Shown here piece by piece: positions 1 to 10,565 of a DNA stretch of 64,000 nucleotides. Under the pieces are notes generated by a model. It was not told where the DNA came from. It saw nothing but the letters and a program-made list of their open reading frames with translations, and did no database searches. The position numbers and the translations under genes are program-made. This stretch comes from Euryodendron excelsum (taxonomy: Eukaryota; Streptophyta; Magnoliopsida; Ericales; Pentaphylacaceae). The stretch spans positions 36,656,001 to 36,720,000 of the forward strand of contig CM065387.1 of NCBI GenBank assembly GCA_033060915.1, in the 5' to 3' direction. Positions within the stretch are counted from its first letter, which is position 1; every line of letters begins with the position of its first letter.

Positions 1-1238
1 ACTCTTAGCAGGGTTTAGATCCATATCGTCCTTGGCCGACTCACGGCGGGGTTTGGGTCCCTTAGTGTCCTTCTTTAGCTTCAGCAACACGTCTGGCTCA
101 TTTGAATCAAGCAATCCTTTTCAATCGAAAAAGACTTTAATAGGGTTATAATATGGGCTATAGTTACAATTTTTTGCAAGAAAGGGTAAAAGCTCGAACC
201 TATTGTTTCTATTGGGCTTCTTTATCACCTAGGATCACCTTTACATTTTGTCTTTTTATAAAAGAAGTTGACCTTTTTTGTAATTTTTGACCTTCTAATG
301 GAGTTGTCTGGCACTTGCCTCTTTTTTTTTTTTTGACCTCCGGCTTTTTTATATGCTTTTCCAGATGGTACAAACATGATTCTTTTATAGTCTTTTCTCT
401 GATATACTTTTTTCTTGGCAAGTCTTTCTCTTTGCTTTTTTTTTTCTTTCTTTTCCTTTTGCTTTTGACAAGACGAACATTTCTATAACTTCTTTCTCTT
501 AGATCCTTTCAATTTAACCTATTGTGAGTAGTGATCCCTTAGTTGGGGTTTTTTTTCTAGAAAAAGAAGGTAATCAGCTCAACAGGTTTGACAAGGGTAG
601 CTTTTGACTGTATGGGGGATGAAATAAGAGTCTCTCTTCATTTTGGACTAGATTGCTTGATTCATAGAGCCTTCACATTACTTCAGCTTGATGAATGAAT
701 GAATGAGCCTTCAATTATCTACATGCCACAGTGTGGGGGGGATGGTTTTAGACTAGGGATGACAAGAAATTTTCTGCTTTCTGCGAGGCACTAGTAGGTT
801 AAGCAAAGGATAAATTTTTTTTTTTTGTGAAAAAATGAAAGATGGCTCCCCTTCCTTTTGATAGTTTGGCTACCCATCACTTAGCTTCCTTGTCTTGTCA
901 GTGTTGATTTTGGGTGGTTTTCTCACTCATCCTTATCCTCACTCTCTTTGAAAAGTTGCTCATTTGGTGAGTGGCTAACTCATGCTATCACCCTTTTAAG
1001 TTAGGCCTTCCGTAAGATGGACCGCCCCCCTATTTTAGAAGCATTCACCATTTATAAGAATAGGAAATGACAGCAATGTAAGAAATAACATAAACTAATA
1101 TCCCATTGTTTAACAAAGTACACAGAGTTCTTGTAGAATGAAAGCGTAAACATTTAATTTTAAGGACAGGAAGTAGAAGAGATAGAAAGAAAGTGAGTGA
1201 AATGCCCCTCTCTTGTGCGTTTTTTGTGAAGAGTTCTT
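1..1238 (-). other. N2 internal region downstream of gag, no pol seen
   Basis: This stretch follows the N2 gag stop. It aligns by eye with 13011-14205 of N1: shared phrases include 'caagaaagg.taaa.gctcgaacctatt' and a T-rich block. I find no protease, reverse transcriptase, RNase H or integrase motif in any frame. It contains the G-rich block CAGTGTGGGGGG near 730, which recurs at the equivalent place in N1, N3 and N4. Only short frames are open and I do not believe any of them is coding. Confidence 0.6.
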
Positions 1239-3243
1239 CTAATTAGGCTTTGGGACGATGCCCACATGTTCGACACTCCACCCATGGTTACGATATCCGG
1301 CCAGGGCAAGACAGCCAAAGGCTTCTTCTAGAGCTCAGACATGTTAACTGTCATAGTGCAGTTGTCAACCTCAATGACCTCCTTATTATTCTTTGTGGCA
1401 GGTTCCTCCACAAATAGGGTGGCTAGTTTGCCTCCCTCCAACTTGAACGGCTCTGTGCTTTTGACTCTTCTAGTTCCTAGCCCATGTCCTCATAGTTGAT
1501 CTCAGATGCGGGCTAAGGGTTTTCCAACAAATGACGCTCAACTTTGGCATACTTAGGGTGTATAAACTCAACACCCCAACCATCAATGGCCATATCTTCA
1601 GCAGGTCCTCGTCCACAAGTATGGGTTCCTCAATTAGCCAGTCAGAAGAATCGGGCATCTCATTAGGGTTATAGAAATAGATTAGGCATGGCTGGTGATC
1701 CTCCTCCCAGTCACTTTCCTCGTTAGTCTCCCAGTCCCCATCATAATCTTCGACCATGATCTCATCCAATTCCCCCTCATCTTATATTTCTCCAATATCA
1801 CATTAATTATGTGGTCTGACAAAGGGTTCGTGGTCACATTGGGGGTAGGAGTAGGGTTTACCGATTATAGGTCAATGGTTTTGTTATTGATCAAGTCTTG
1901 GATTTTATGTTTGAGGGAAAAGCAATTCTCAGTGTCATGCCCTTGGCTGCCTAAATGGTACTCACAGGCGAGGGCACCATTAAAGTTTGGAGGTAGGGGG
2001 CTTGGCAATAGACGGGCCAGTATGGGTTTTAGGATGTTGTTCTTTAGGAGGTTATAGTAGGCTTCGGTTTGGGTGCAGGCTAAGGCATCAAAGTTACGGA
2101 AGCATCAGACCAGCCTATTAAAGTTAGGTCGTGCCCCAGTAGGGCCAAAGTTGGATGCTTGGGTAGGCATGTTTAGAGTGGGCATGGGTAAAATAGGGTG
2201 AGACTGAAGTAGGGACGGTATTAGGGTGGTTGAACAGGTAAGATGGCAGACACCTCACTTTCCTTCTTGATTACTCCCCTTGTAGTAGCCACCTTTTTGG
2301 CTATGTTGGCAGAACTTTCTCTAGTTTTTGCGTAGGGGTCAGTAATCTTCCCTATCTTTAGGCCATTTTCTATCATTTTCCCTTACATGATGAGCTTGGA
2401 GAATTTTTTCCCTATGCTAGTGCAGAGCTTCTCATAGTATATTCCTTAGAATGTGTGCACAAATAATTACACCCTCCTTTTCTTCCAATGGAGGATTGGC
2501 TTGTGCAACCGCTTCTCTCCATCTAAGGGCATAACTCTTAAAGCGTTCCTTCTCACCTTTACTCATTGTCATTAGGGACCATCGGTCGGAAGTAAGGTCG
2601 ATGTTGTGACGGTATTGGGCCTTGACTACATTAACTAGCTCAATCCATATTATGATCTTCCTTAAGTCAAGATGAGCAAACCATTGCAAGGCAGATTCAG
2701 TGAGACTATATTGGAATAATTACATAAGGAGCTTCAAATCGTTGCCATGATCACTTAATGCACCAGCATATAGACGAAGGTGGGCAATAAGATTACTAGT
2801 GCCATCATACTTTTGAAAGTCAGGCATTTTAAACTTGGCAGGTCTCGAATGGTTAGGGAAGAAACACAACACTTCATAAGATGCAAGCCCAAATGAGTTA
2901 AGGCCATGAAGGCTTCGCAGTGAGTCCTCTAACCCTTGGATTTTTAGACTGAGAGGGTCTAGGGGAGCTCTTTCATAGCAGGCGAGAGTAATATGGTTTC
3001 TTAGTTTTCGGTATTGGCCCCCTTGGCGTTTTCCTCATTTTTCTCAATATTTTCAGATTATAGAATAACCCTTGGGTTAGCAGTCTCGGGGTCCTTATGA
3101 AAAATAGTGGATGATGACCGGGTCAAAGCTGCTTCCTTTATGGCCATAAATTGGATGAGCTTGAACATTTTATCGATCTTGGTTCTCATTTCATTGAATT
3201 CTTCACGAGAGATAGCAGAGAACTCGTTAGGATTGGCGGCCAT
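1239..3243 (-). pseudogene. gag-like polyprotein pseudogene of N2
   Basis: Decayed structural (capsid/nucleocapsid) gene of the retrotransposon. Four blocks match the N4 copy in order. The N-terminal 62 codons (3058-3243) start MAANPNEFSAISREEFNEM and include a KIDKMFKLIQ coil-like stretch. Next come the FKMPDFQKYDG-like block near 2830 and the Retrotrans_gag core at 2432-2689 (SKGEKERFKSYALRWREA). A zinc-knuckle block CEYH..GQGHDTENC follows near 1905-1960, then the acidic tail ESDWEED...CLIYFYNP (1470-1769). The last conserved residues, GIVPKPN, end at a stop at 1239-1241. Frames change several times, so no functional protein is made. The family assignment is firm; clade assignment is not possible without pol. 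Confidence 0.85.
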
Positions 3244-4575
3244 TAATGTAGATCTTTATCGGGTAATGATGGGATCTCTAGGTGGATGTCGATCTTTCTT
3301 AGGAGCAATGATGGCTTCCTATAGTATGGTTTCTGTAAAAAGAAAAACAAAGAAAAGAAAAACAAGCACACAAGTCACAAGTTAGTTTTTGAAATTTGAA
3401 AAGTTTTATGCAATGAATGCCCTAGAGCTATCCCTTCTTGAGAAGGAGACTAAACACGATGGATCGAGCTCACTTTTTTGGAAATAGGGGGTTTGCCCCT
3501 GTATGTAAGTACTTTACCATTGATCAGGAACCTACATTCATTCGCGAAAAATAAAGAAGTATGTTGAACTTGTGGGTTTAAAATATCAGAGAATCAAAGT
3601 ACATTTTAATAGAAGGGAGGGAGAACATTTTTCTTTGGACTTTTCACCTATTTACATTTACATTGGAGATCCTAAACTACTCTTGAGTTTTCAGATTCGC
3701 CTTTTTCAAGTTTGATGTTGAGGAGGTCGTTGAGAGACCTTGCGGATCGATTGCCCCTTGCCTTTTTGGCAACCTTATCTTCATGAGCATAGAGGGATTG
3801 GGGCCCCTCTTTATGGAATGAGTATGCATGCTATGAAGCCTTCGGGTTACATGGGAACCCTTAGGGTTTTCGTAGGTTTAATGCAAGGGAGAGCGAACTT
3901 GGTGCCACTCTCTTTGGGTTGATCATATGTATGAATGCAATGACTTGAGTTACTTTGGAACTCTTGTCTTGACATAGAATATTGAATACATGAACATGGA
4001 TGCATAAAGTAGAGAGAGAGAGAGAGAGAATGCATTTGTAAAGTAAACTTGGATGTATGAGCAGTTATACAAGCATTATAATAGTAAGAGTACAGTCATT
4101 ATAATGACAAGAATAAACAAATATAAAGGAAAGTACGAGTAGTCACCATTTCCTTTATGGTTTTGAAATAAGTGCACGTGTCTTAAATCCGGCAAATGTT
4201 CGGCTATGCATGGTTTCTACATGAGCATGAGATTGAGGGTTTACTAATGCTTCCTAAGAAGGCTCGGTTCCCAAATCTTCAAACCTAGGCTCACTCCTTG
4301 AGGTGGTGCCATTATCGGTTGGTGATCCGAGCGGGAGAACCATCAAGAGGTTGTAAGCAAAGAAATTGATACAGCATCTTGCCCACAACCAATATTTTGT
4401 ACCCCCTTCTAACTAGAAGGGACATTTTAGGTAAAGAATGCAAGTATGCCAATGCTTACGCGCAATGTAGTGTGTGCATGTGAAATTTTGAAAAGCGGAG
4501 TAAAGGGCCCAATAACTCCCATCCATCCTGTTCATTCCATTCATTCGTGACATGCATAGTAGTTAATATGACATG
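3244..4575 (-). other. N2 untranslated leader upstream of gag
   Basis: Non-coding sequence between the gag start and the N1 insertion point. It resembles N1 at 15547-16830 (for example the segments around 3440-3560 and 15690-15790, and 4280-4390 and 16510-16620) and the N4 leader around 45740-46400. Long conserved leaders here would hold packaging and dimerisation signals, but I cannot point to one. A GA-dinucleotide run lies at about 4012-4029. Confidence 0.6.
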
Positions 4576-4580
4576 AAATA
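4576..4580. repeat. target-site duplication AAATA, left copy
   Basis: The five bases immediately left of the N1 terminus (TGTCACGCC...) read AAATA. The five bases right of the other terminus (21195-21199) also read AAATA. This is a perfect 5-bp duplication, as expected for LTR-retrotransposon integration. Confidence 0.92.
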
Positions 4581-5099
4581 TGTCACGCCTAGATTTTTGC
4601 ACTCGAGGAATATACACACAAGCGGAAAAAATACTGTACGCTCTTGTTAGAACTCACCATCCTAGAAGAATGAGTGCGACTAGGTTTGAATTGAAAATTA
4701 ATTTGAACAAAGGGCTTTTGGAAAACATTTGGACTCCTCACCTAACTTGATTAAGGTAAGTTAGGTCATCTAAAAACTAAGCACAATTTGAAGATTACAC
4801 TTAGGGTTTTTGAAAACAATTTTGAAAATATTTCCTCAAGAGAGGGTTTTTAAGAAAACAGGTTGTTTGGCAACCTTTAGAAAATATTTAAGCCCTTTTT
4901 AAAAAATAACTCCATTTTGGTCTTTTGAAAATAGTGATTCTAAGTTCGGAGGTTGGTTACGTGTAGGGAAGACGCACTAAGCCATCACCCTACCCTGCCC
5001 TTACGGTACATACATGTCTATTCACTCTAGATTCACCTATTAGAGTCTTCCATTAATATATGTCCAAAACTATCCACTTTGAAAAGAATTTTGAAAAGA

Positions 5100-6650
5100 A
5101 ATGGTGCATGATATGCAAGAAAAATTTGATTTGGAAAGAGATTGGAAAAGAACTTGATTTAATTTGAAATGGATTTGGAAAGATTGATTTGAAATTGAAA
5201 AGTTTTAGAGAATAAAGAATAGATTTTTGGAATTGGAAGTTTGGAAAAGTTTTGGAATTGAAGATTTGAAAAAAGTTATGACCACACCTATGAGGGTTGC
5301 CTATGTATCCTTTTTGAGGAATCAGGTCAGTCGTAGTTCGGACAAGAGTCCGATTGAAAATAGAAGGTTTGATTTGGAAAAAAGATATTTTGATTGGAAA
5401 AAGAATTTGATTTGAACTTAGATTGGAAATTGGAATATGAAAATATTCTACTTTGATTTGGAAATATAGAACTTGGAAGAAGGATTTAGACTTGTTTTGG
5501 AAAGATTGAGATTTAGGAAACCTAGACTTAAAAAAGATAGGATTTAAGATGGTCTTGAGATTAAGAAGAGATTTGACTCGAACGTTAGATTTGGAAAATT
5601 AGGGAACTTGGAATTGAATTTAGGAAAGTTTGAAAATAGAAAAGTTTCGTTTTAGGAAAGTTTCATTTTAGGAAAGATTTCGAATTAGGAAAGTTTCAAT
5701 TTAGGAAAGAATCAAAATTAGAAAGTTTTGAAATTGGAATGTTTTGGAATAGGAAAGTTTCGATTAATAAAGTTTTGGAATTAGAGAGTTTCAACTTAAG
5801 AAAGTTTCGAATTACGAAAGATTTGAATTTAGAAAGTTTTGACTTTAGAAAGTTTTGAAATTGGAAAAATTGAAAATTTAGAAAGATTTAAAAAGTTAGA
5901 TTTGGAAAGGTATAGAATTTAGAAAAGGTTGGAATTAGGAAATATTTAGATTAGGAAAGATTTGAAAGTTCAAGTTTTGGAACCTTAAGGTTTAGGAAAT
6001 TATGAGATTAGGAAGGATTTTGATTAGGAAAGATTGGGATCCCTATTTCCTAAAACAAAATATTGGATTTGTTTCTAAAAAGAAATGTTTTGATTTTGTT
6101 TCCAAAAATAGAGGATTGGATCTAGTTTCCTAAATGCAGAGATTGGATTTAGTTTCCTAAAGGGAAGATTTGATTTGGCATGGAATTGGGAAGATGAAGT
6201 TTTGAAAATCCTAGATTTTGGAATAAAAAATAGGTTTTGAAAATATATGGTTTTGATGTAGAAAACGGAATTTGGAAACCTAAAGTTTGAGGCAAGATTG
6301 AAAATCATGTTATAAGAAAGAAAACTAGGGTTTCTTAATCATTAGCTCTAGGGTTTAACTTAGACTCTAAGAAAAGAGATTTTGGAAAGTAACAATTTTG
6401 GAAAGAAGAGTTTTTGGAAAGGGATTTTGGAAAGAGTTTTGGGAAGAAAACTTAGGGAGCGTTTTTAGAAAGTGAATTTTGAAGAGAGAGTTTTGAAAAG
6501 AAGTTCGAAAAGAGTTTTGGAAAATAGATTTTAGAAGAGAATTTTTAGAAAACAATTTTGGAAAAGAAATTGGAGAGAGTTTTTAAAAAGTGTATTGGAA
6601 AAGGAATTTTTAGAATGAGAGATTTTTGAAAAGAGAATTTTTTGAAAGTC
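5100..6650. repeat. degenerate approximately 16-bp tandem array in N1 3' LTR
   Basis: On the plus strand the sequence is a long run of variants of GAATTAGGAAAGTTTC, strongly biased to purines and free of C over long stretches. The same array is present at the equivalent place in the other type A LTRs: about 17520-19080, 22000-23620, 30430-32290 and, on the other strand, 62870-63800. It carries no plausible coding frame; small open frames here are low-complexity artefacts. Confidence 0.75.
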
Positions 6651-7531
6651 TATAAAAATATTCACTTTCCTAAAACGATTCTAACCATAAGAAGGTTAGA
6701 ACCACTCTAAGGTAGTGGTTTTGAAAACAACAATGATTTCAAAATATGGACTATATTGGTCACTTTAAATATAACACTTTCCTAAAGCAATCCTAGTCAT
6801 GGAAATGCTAGAATCACCTTAGGATTATGATTTTGAAAACAAGTTTTGAAAAAGAAGATTTTGATGCAAGTTTGAAATTAATTTGAATGCAAGTTTTGAA
6901 AACAAGTTTAAAAACGAATTTTGGAGATATGAAAGATCATGATATACACAATGCAAGTTGGGGTCGTGTACATACAAGGTTAAAGGTTTCACCACATAAT
7001 CAAGGGGGCCGAACTCACGTGGTCTTCGGTTAGACTAAAAGAAAGTCCCCGACACGGTGACCTTCAATAGCTTAATCCTACACATGGATCGGGAAGTCTC
7101 TTATTTCAAGCATGCAAGAAGGGGGGGAGGGGGGAGAAGAAGATGGGGGATTAAAATAGAAGAAAGCCCAAGTGGGTTCGGAGAGAGAAGAAAGAGGGGG
7201 GAAGATACGTAAACGTAAATAGAAAGCCTACCTTGTATCTTCTTATTTAACTTGCTTTGCTTTGGTCCTCGCTTTGCTTTGTGTCAGTCTTCAAGGGCTT
7301 ATCTTAATCTTCGAGAGCTTCGGGTTACAGCACTTTAAGTCTTCAATGGAGGCTTTGGAGGCTAGTGTATGAGTGTATAGCGGTATATGAGAGTTAGGGT
7401 TTGCATATGGGGGCTAGGGTTTGGAAAACCTAAAGAAGACTAGGGTTTAGGGAGGCTACGAGTTTTGTGTATCGAAGAGGAGGGTCTTCAGACTGAGTTT
7501 GTGGACCTTTTTCACGTTGGAAGAGGCTCTG

Positions 7532-7539
7532 TATTTATA
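7532..7539 (-). promoter_or_regulatory. TATA box of N1 3' LTR
   Basis: TATAAATA on the minus strand, preceded by the GGCGCC palindrome cluster and followed by transcribed-looking leader sequence. Equivalent boxes: 24583-24590 (N2 LTR), 33180-33187 (solo LTR) and 61890-61897 (right-hand compound LTR). In the N1 5' LTR the site at 19933-19940 is mutated to TGTAAATA. Confidence 0.7.
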
Positions 7540-7559
7540 GACAGAGGAATGACCTGGCA

Positions 7560-7650
7560 CTTGTTGTAGTGGCGCCAACCAAAAAATCCTTCTAGCGCCA
7601 CTGCAGGCCAATATTTGGCTTGGTGCAACTACTAGTGGCGCCAACCACTT
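7560..7650. promoter_or_regulatory. type A LTR palindrome module (GGCGCC / TAGTGGCGCC)
   Basis: Repeated inverted words such as CTACTAGTGGCGCC and TAGCGCCACTG lie directly upstream (minus sense) of the LTR TATA box. Equivalent clusters: 19965-20045, 24605-24690, 33205-33305 and an expanded one at 61700-61870. They look like binding sites or hairpins of the LTR promoter. The factor is unknown. Confidence 0.55.
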
Positions 7651-9224
7651 AGGAAACTTTTAAGGTCGGCAAGCAACGTATCTTCAGAAGATTTGGGCGC
7701 CTGTACTAGTGACTACCATGCAATTTTTAGCCTAGCTTCATTAGAAGTGATTCTAAAAGGTCCGAGAATGATTTGAAGGGGACGAGAATGGCCCAGAAGG
7801 CCGGAAAGGGACAGGAACCCTTAGAATAGGGTCTCGGGGGTAACGGACTTGAAAATCGATGACAAGAATTGTTGGAAAGGTTGACCGGGCCATTCAGGGC
7901 AAAACGGTCAATCGGGCCGGAAAGCTGCTAGGATGGACTCAAAATGTCCCAGAAGAAAACTCGAGGTTTGGAAACATTACTTAAAATGTCACAGGAGGTT
8001 ACTGGTTTGATACCGAGAGCCAGTGTGATCGGAAGAGGAGATCGGCTCACTAAGGGCAAAACAGTCATTTTGTACCGGGTTTGCCGGAACTGACTTGGAA
8101 TGATCTAGAAATGTATCAAAAGGCTGGGGATGCTATAAGAAACATTCTCGGGGAGTTACCAGTTTGATACCCATAGCCAGTGTGGTTCCCAAGGCGTTCA
8201 AATGCCTAGGGGCAAAATGGTCATCTTGATCGAAAAGTCTCGGAATTGGCCTGAAATTGACTAGAAGACACTTAATCATGCCGAATTGTCTTTAAGACAA
8301 TCTTGGAAGGGTGGACTTTCTATTTTGAGAACTTAGGTTCTTTATTGAAGAACATGCCGAAAATGGCCCTAGTGGTAGTTTGGTCATTTTTCACCGAAGT
8401 GGGCTAGCAGGCACCGGTGTTGACCTGGGTTTTGAGTGTCTCCGTTGCTCTAACGGCGGTCCCATAATATAGGGGATTGTTGACAAAATTCCCTATATCG
8501 ACCTGCTTATGAGTGTTTCTACCACTCCGACAATTGCGATGTTTACGGGTATTTCCGTTACTCTAACCGGTCGCGATCATTCCAGATACTGCCTGATCTC
8601 GGGAAGCTGCTAGGTGAACTTAGCACCTGAGGAATCAACTTTCTTTAAAGGCATGCTGAAACAGATATTGCTTCTTTGGCATGCTAGCAGGCGCCAACAG
8701 TGGATTGTTCTACCATCTCAGGGACTTGGGGTCTTGTCCCGGTCGACGGGTTTGAAGGAACTTACCGTTTCGAAGAGTTTTCTTGAAAACATACCAGATT
8801 GGATGGTCTTACCACCTAGGAAAATTAACTTTCTCGAAAGGTGTGCTGGATTTAATTGGATTTGAAATTGGAATTGGAAAGGAGACTTACCGTCTTCGAA
8901 AAGACGTGCCTAATTAGATGGTCTTACCACTTCGAGGAATCAATTTTCTCAAAAGGGATGTTGAATTTTGAATTTAATTGGATTTGGAATTGGAATTGGA
9001 ATTGGAAAGGGAACTTACCGTCTTTGAAAAGCCGTGCCTATTGGAATTGGGCCCAAAGGCATTTTGGTCATTTTGCCTCTATTTGGGCCCAAAGGGCCGC
9101 GAAGCGATTGATTGACAGGATTAGACGTGGAAAGTTGATTTAGTTTGAAATATATCCATATTGACTTGAATACAAGTTGGGATAAACTGGAGACTGCCGA
9201 GCAGGTAAAAATGGGGTGCTTATA

Positions 9225-9239
9225 GCTGCCCCTCTTTTT
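9225..9239 (-). promoter_or_regulatory. polypurine tract of N1
   Basis: Minus-strand AAAAAGAGGGGCAGC lies immediately before the 3' LTR. Near-identical tracts precede LTR starts at 37407-37422 and 55341-55355. This is the expected plus-strand priming site. Confidence 0.88.
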
Positions 9240-9419
9240 CTGTCTTTGCTTGTCGAAGACAGAAAACGATAGAGTAAGAGTCCCATGTTGACCGTAAGGG
9301 GGTCGGAGGGACGGATCTTGAAAATTTTTCAAAACGGGAGTTTAGAAATGGATATTAGGCCCAAAAGGCTTTTGAAATTGAGTTTGGGAAGGAAAAAGGG
9401 CGAAACTGTTCGGAATTTG

Positions 9420-9663
9420 GAACTAGCGCCATTACTTTGGTAGAATTGGCTTGGTGCCAGGCTTGAGAAAAAAACCAGAAACATTTTCTGGTTCGATGTT
9501 GTTGCGGGAGTTGAGGATTTTTCAAAAAACCGAGAGGCATTGCAAGGAAACCAACTTGGACATTGAAGGAGTGCCTCTTAGGGACCACAGGGGATTGCCA
9601 AAAGTAGACACCGTCGCCGGAAAAGTCGCCAGAAAAGAAGATTTCGCCAAAGAACTCCAAGCA
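9420..9663 (+). other. putative promoter and untranslated first exon of the antisense PMD gene in N1
   Basis: Opposite in strand to N1. The segment 9560-9663, which includes GTCGCCGGAAAAGTCGCC, aligns with the minus-strand first exon proposed for the N4 PMD gene (54715-54790), and both end at a splice-donor-like site. Upstream, 9430-9470 holds AGCGCCATTAC and TTGGCTTGGTGCCAGG, words resembling the type A LTR promoter module. I see no clean TATA box. A 74-codon frame is open here, but it is not conserved in N4, so I treat the segment as leader. Confidence 0.45.
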
Positions 9664-10564
9664 GTGAGTTTTTGAGTTCATGTGGATTTTGATGTGTAGA
9701 ATACCGTTTCAACCATGTGAATAGTGAAAATTGATGTTTTGATATGTTTTGAACTCTGTGGTGAAGTTATTTTTACATTTCGGTACTTATTTGATTAAAT
9801 TTGAGTGATTTTACGTGTTTTTGTAAAAGGAGTTTCTGCAGGAATTGGGGGTTTCTCCCTATAACTTTGGGCATTGAGTTTTTCAGCTAAATTTTTATAC
9901 CATGTGCCTTAGAAAAATGTGTTTAACAGCCGTGTGAAGTTTAGTGATTTTTCAAAAAAATTTTAAAATTTTGATTTTTGAAAAATAGAAAAAGACTTAG
10001 AAAAATAGAAAAAATGGAGAAAATTGAGAAAGTGATGAAATTAATAGAGTTTAAAATTTAGAAAAATGGAAGAATATTTTTGAAAATATTTGAAATGATT
10101 TTGAGAAATTTTATGATAATTTTGAAAACTATTGATTTGTTGGAAAATAAAACAAGTCTTTTAAAAAGTTTAAAAATTTAAAAAGTGTGCACAGGTGTTG
10201 GTGCTATGTAATTGTGATGTTGTATAGTGCATGATTTATGTTTTGTGTTGATGTCGTGAGTGTGGTAGAGACTGTTTTTAAGCAAAATAAAATCTTTTTG
10301 AAAGAGAAAGATAGAAAACCGTTGAGATTCGGAAAATTCATTTTGACTCGAAGTTTGAAAAATCAAAATGTGTAGGAAATTCATTTTGGCATAGAATTTT
10401 AAAATCAAAATGTGTAGAAAATTCACTTTGACTTATCATTTGAAAATTTTTTTTGTTATTTTATTATTTTTTGTTTGTTTTGATTATTTGTTTATTTATT
10501 TTATTATTATTTTTATTTGCATATACCGTATATTAACACCTCTTACCTTAGCTTACCTTTTTAG
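9664..10564 (+). other. putative leader intron of the N1 PMD gene
   Basis: Starts with the donor GTGAGT at 9664-9669 and ends with a pyrimidine-rich acceptor, CTTACCTTTTTAG, one base before the PMD ATG. The T-rich, low-complexity content between them is typical of a plant intron. The same arrangement recurs in N4 (1,735 bp) and, at the acceptor end, in N3. It is inferred from sequence only. Confidence 0.55.
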
Positions 10565-10565
10565 G

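Larger units (their letters stand above)
4581..9224 (-). repeat. 3' LTR of N1 (type A, 4.6 kb)
   Basis: The LTR begins (minus sense) at 9224 with TATAAGCACCCC, the canonical TGTAAGCACCCC with one change, and ends at 4581 with the complement of TGTCACGCC. Sub-regions in minus-sense order: degenerate 81-bp-type units (8600-9030), about three 155-bp-type units (7830-8250), a GGCGCC palindrome module (7560-7650), a TATA box (7532-7539), and an approximately 1.5-kb array of roughly 16-bp AACTTTCCTAATTC-like units (5100-6650). The conserved block around GGATACATAGGCAACC follows near 5280-5315. Confidence 0.9.

Noticed and set aside
8614..9143. Open frames of 83-95 codons in the LTR body
   Set aside because: Rich in repeated Trp-Asn from GGAATTGGAATT units; no family resemblance and not kept in the other LTRs.
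4581..9224. Plus-strand orientation for N1, N2 and the solo LTR
   Set aside because: TG...CA ends are symmetrical, but the PBS lies beside the GTGACA-type end, the PPT beside the TGTAAGCACC end, and gag is on the minus strand, so these read minus.
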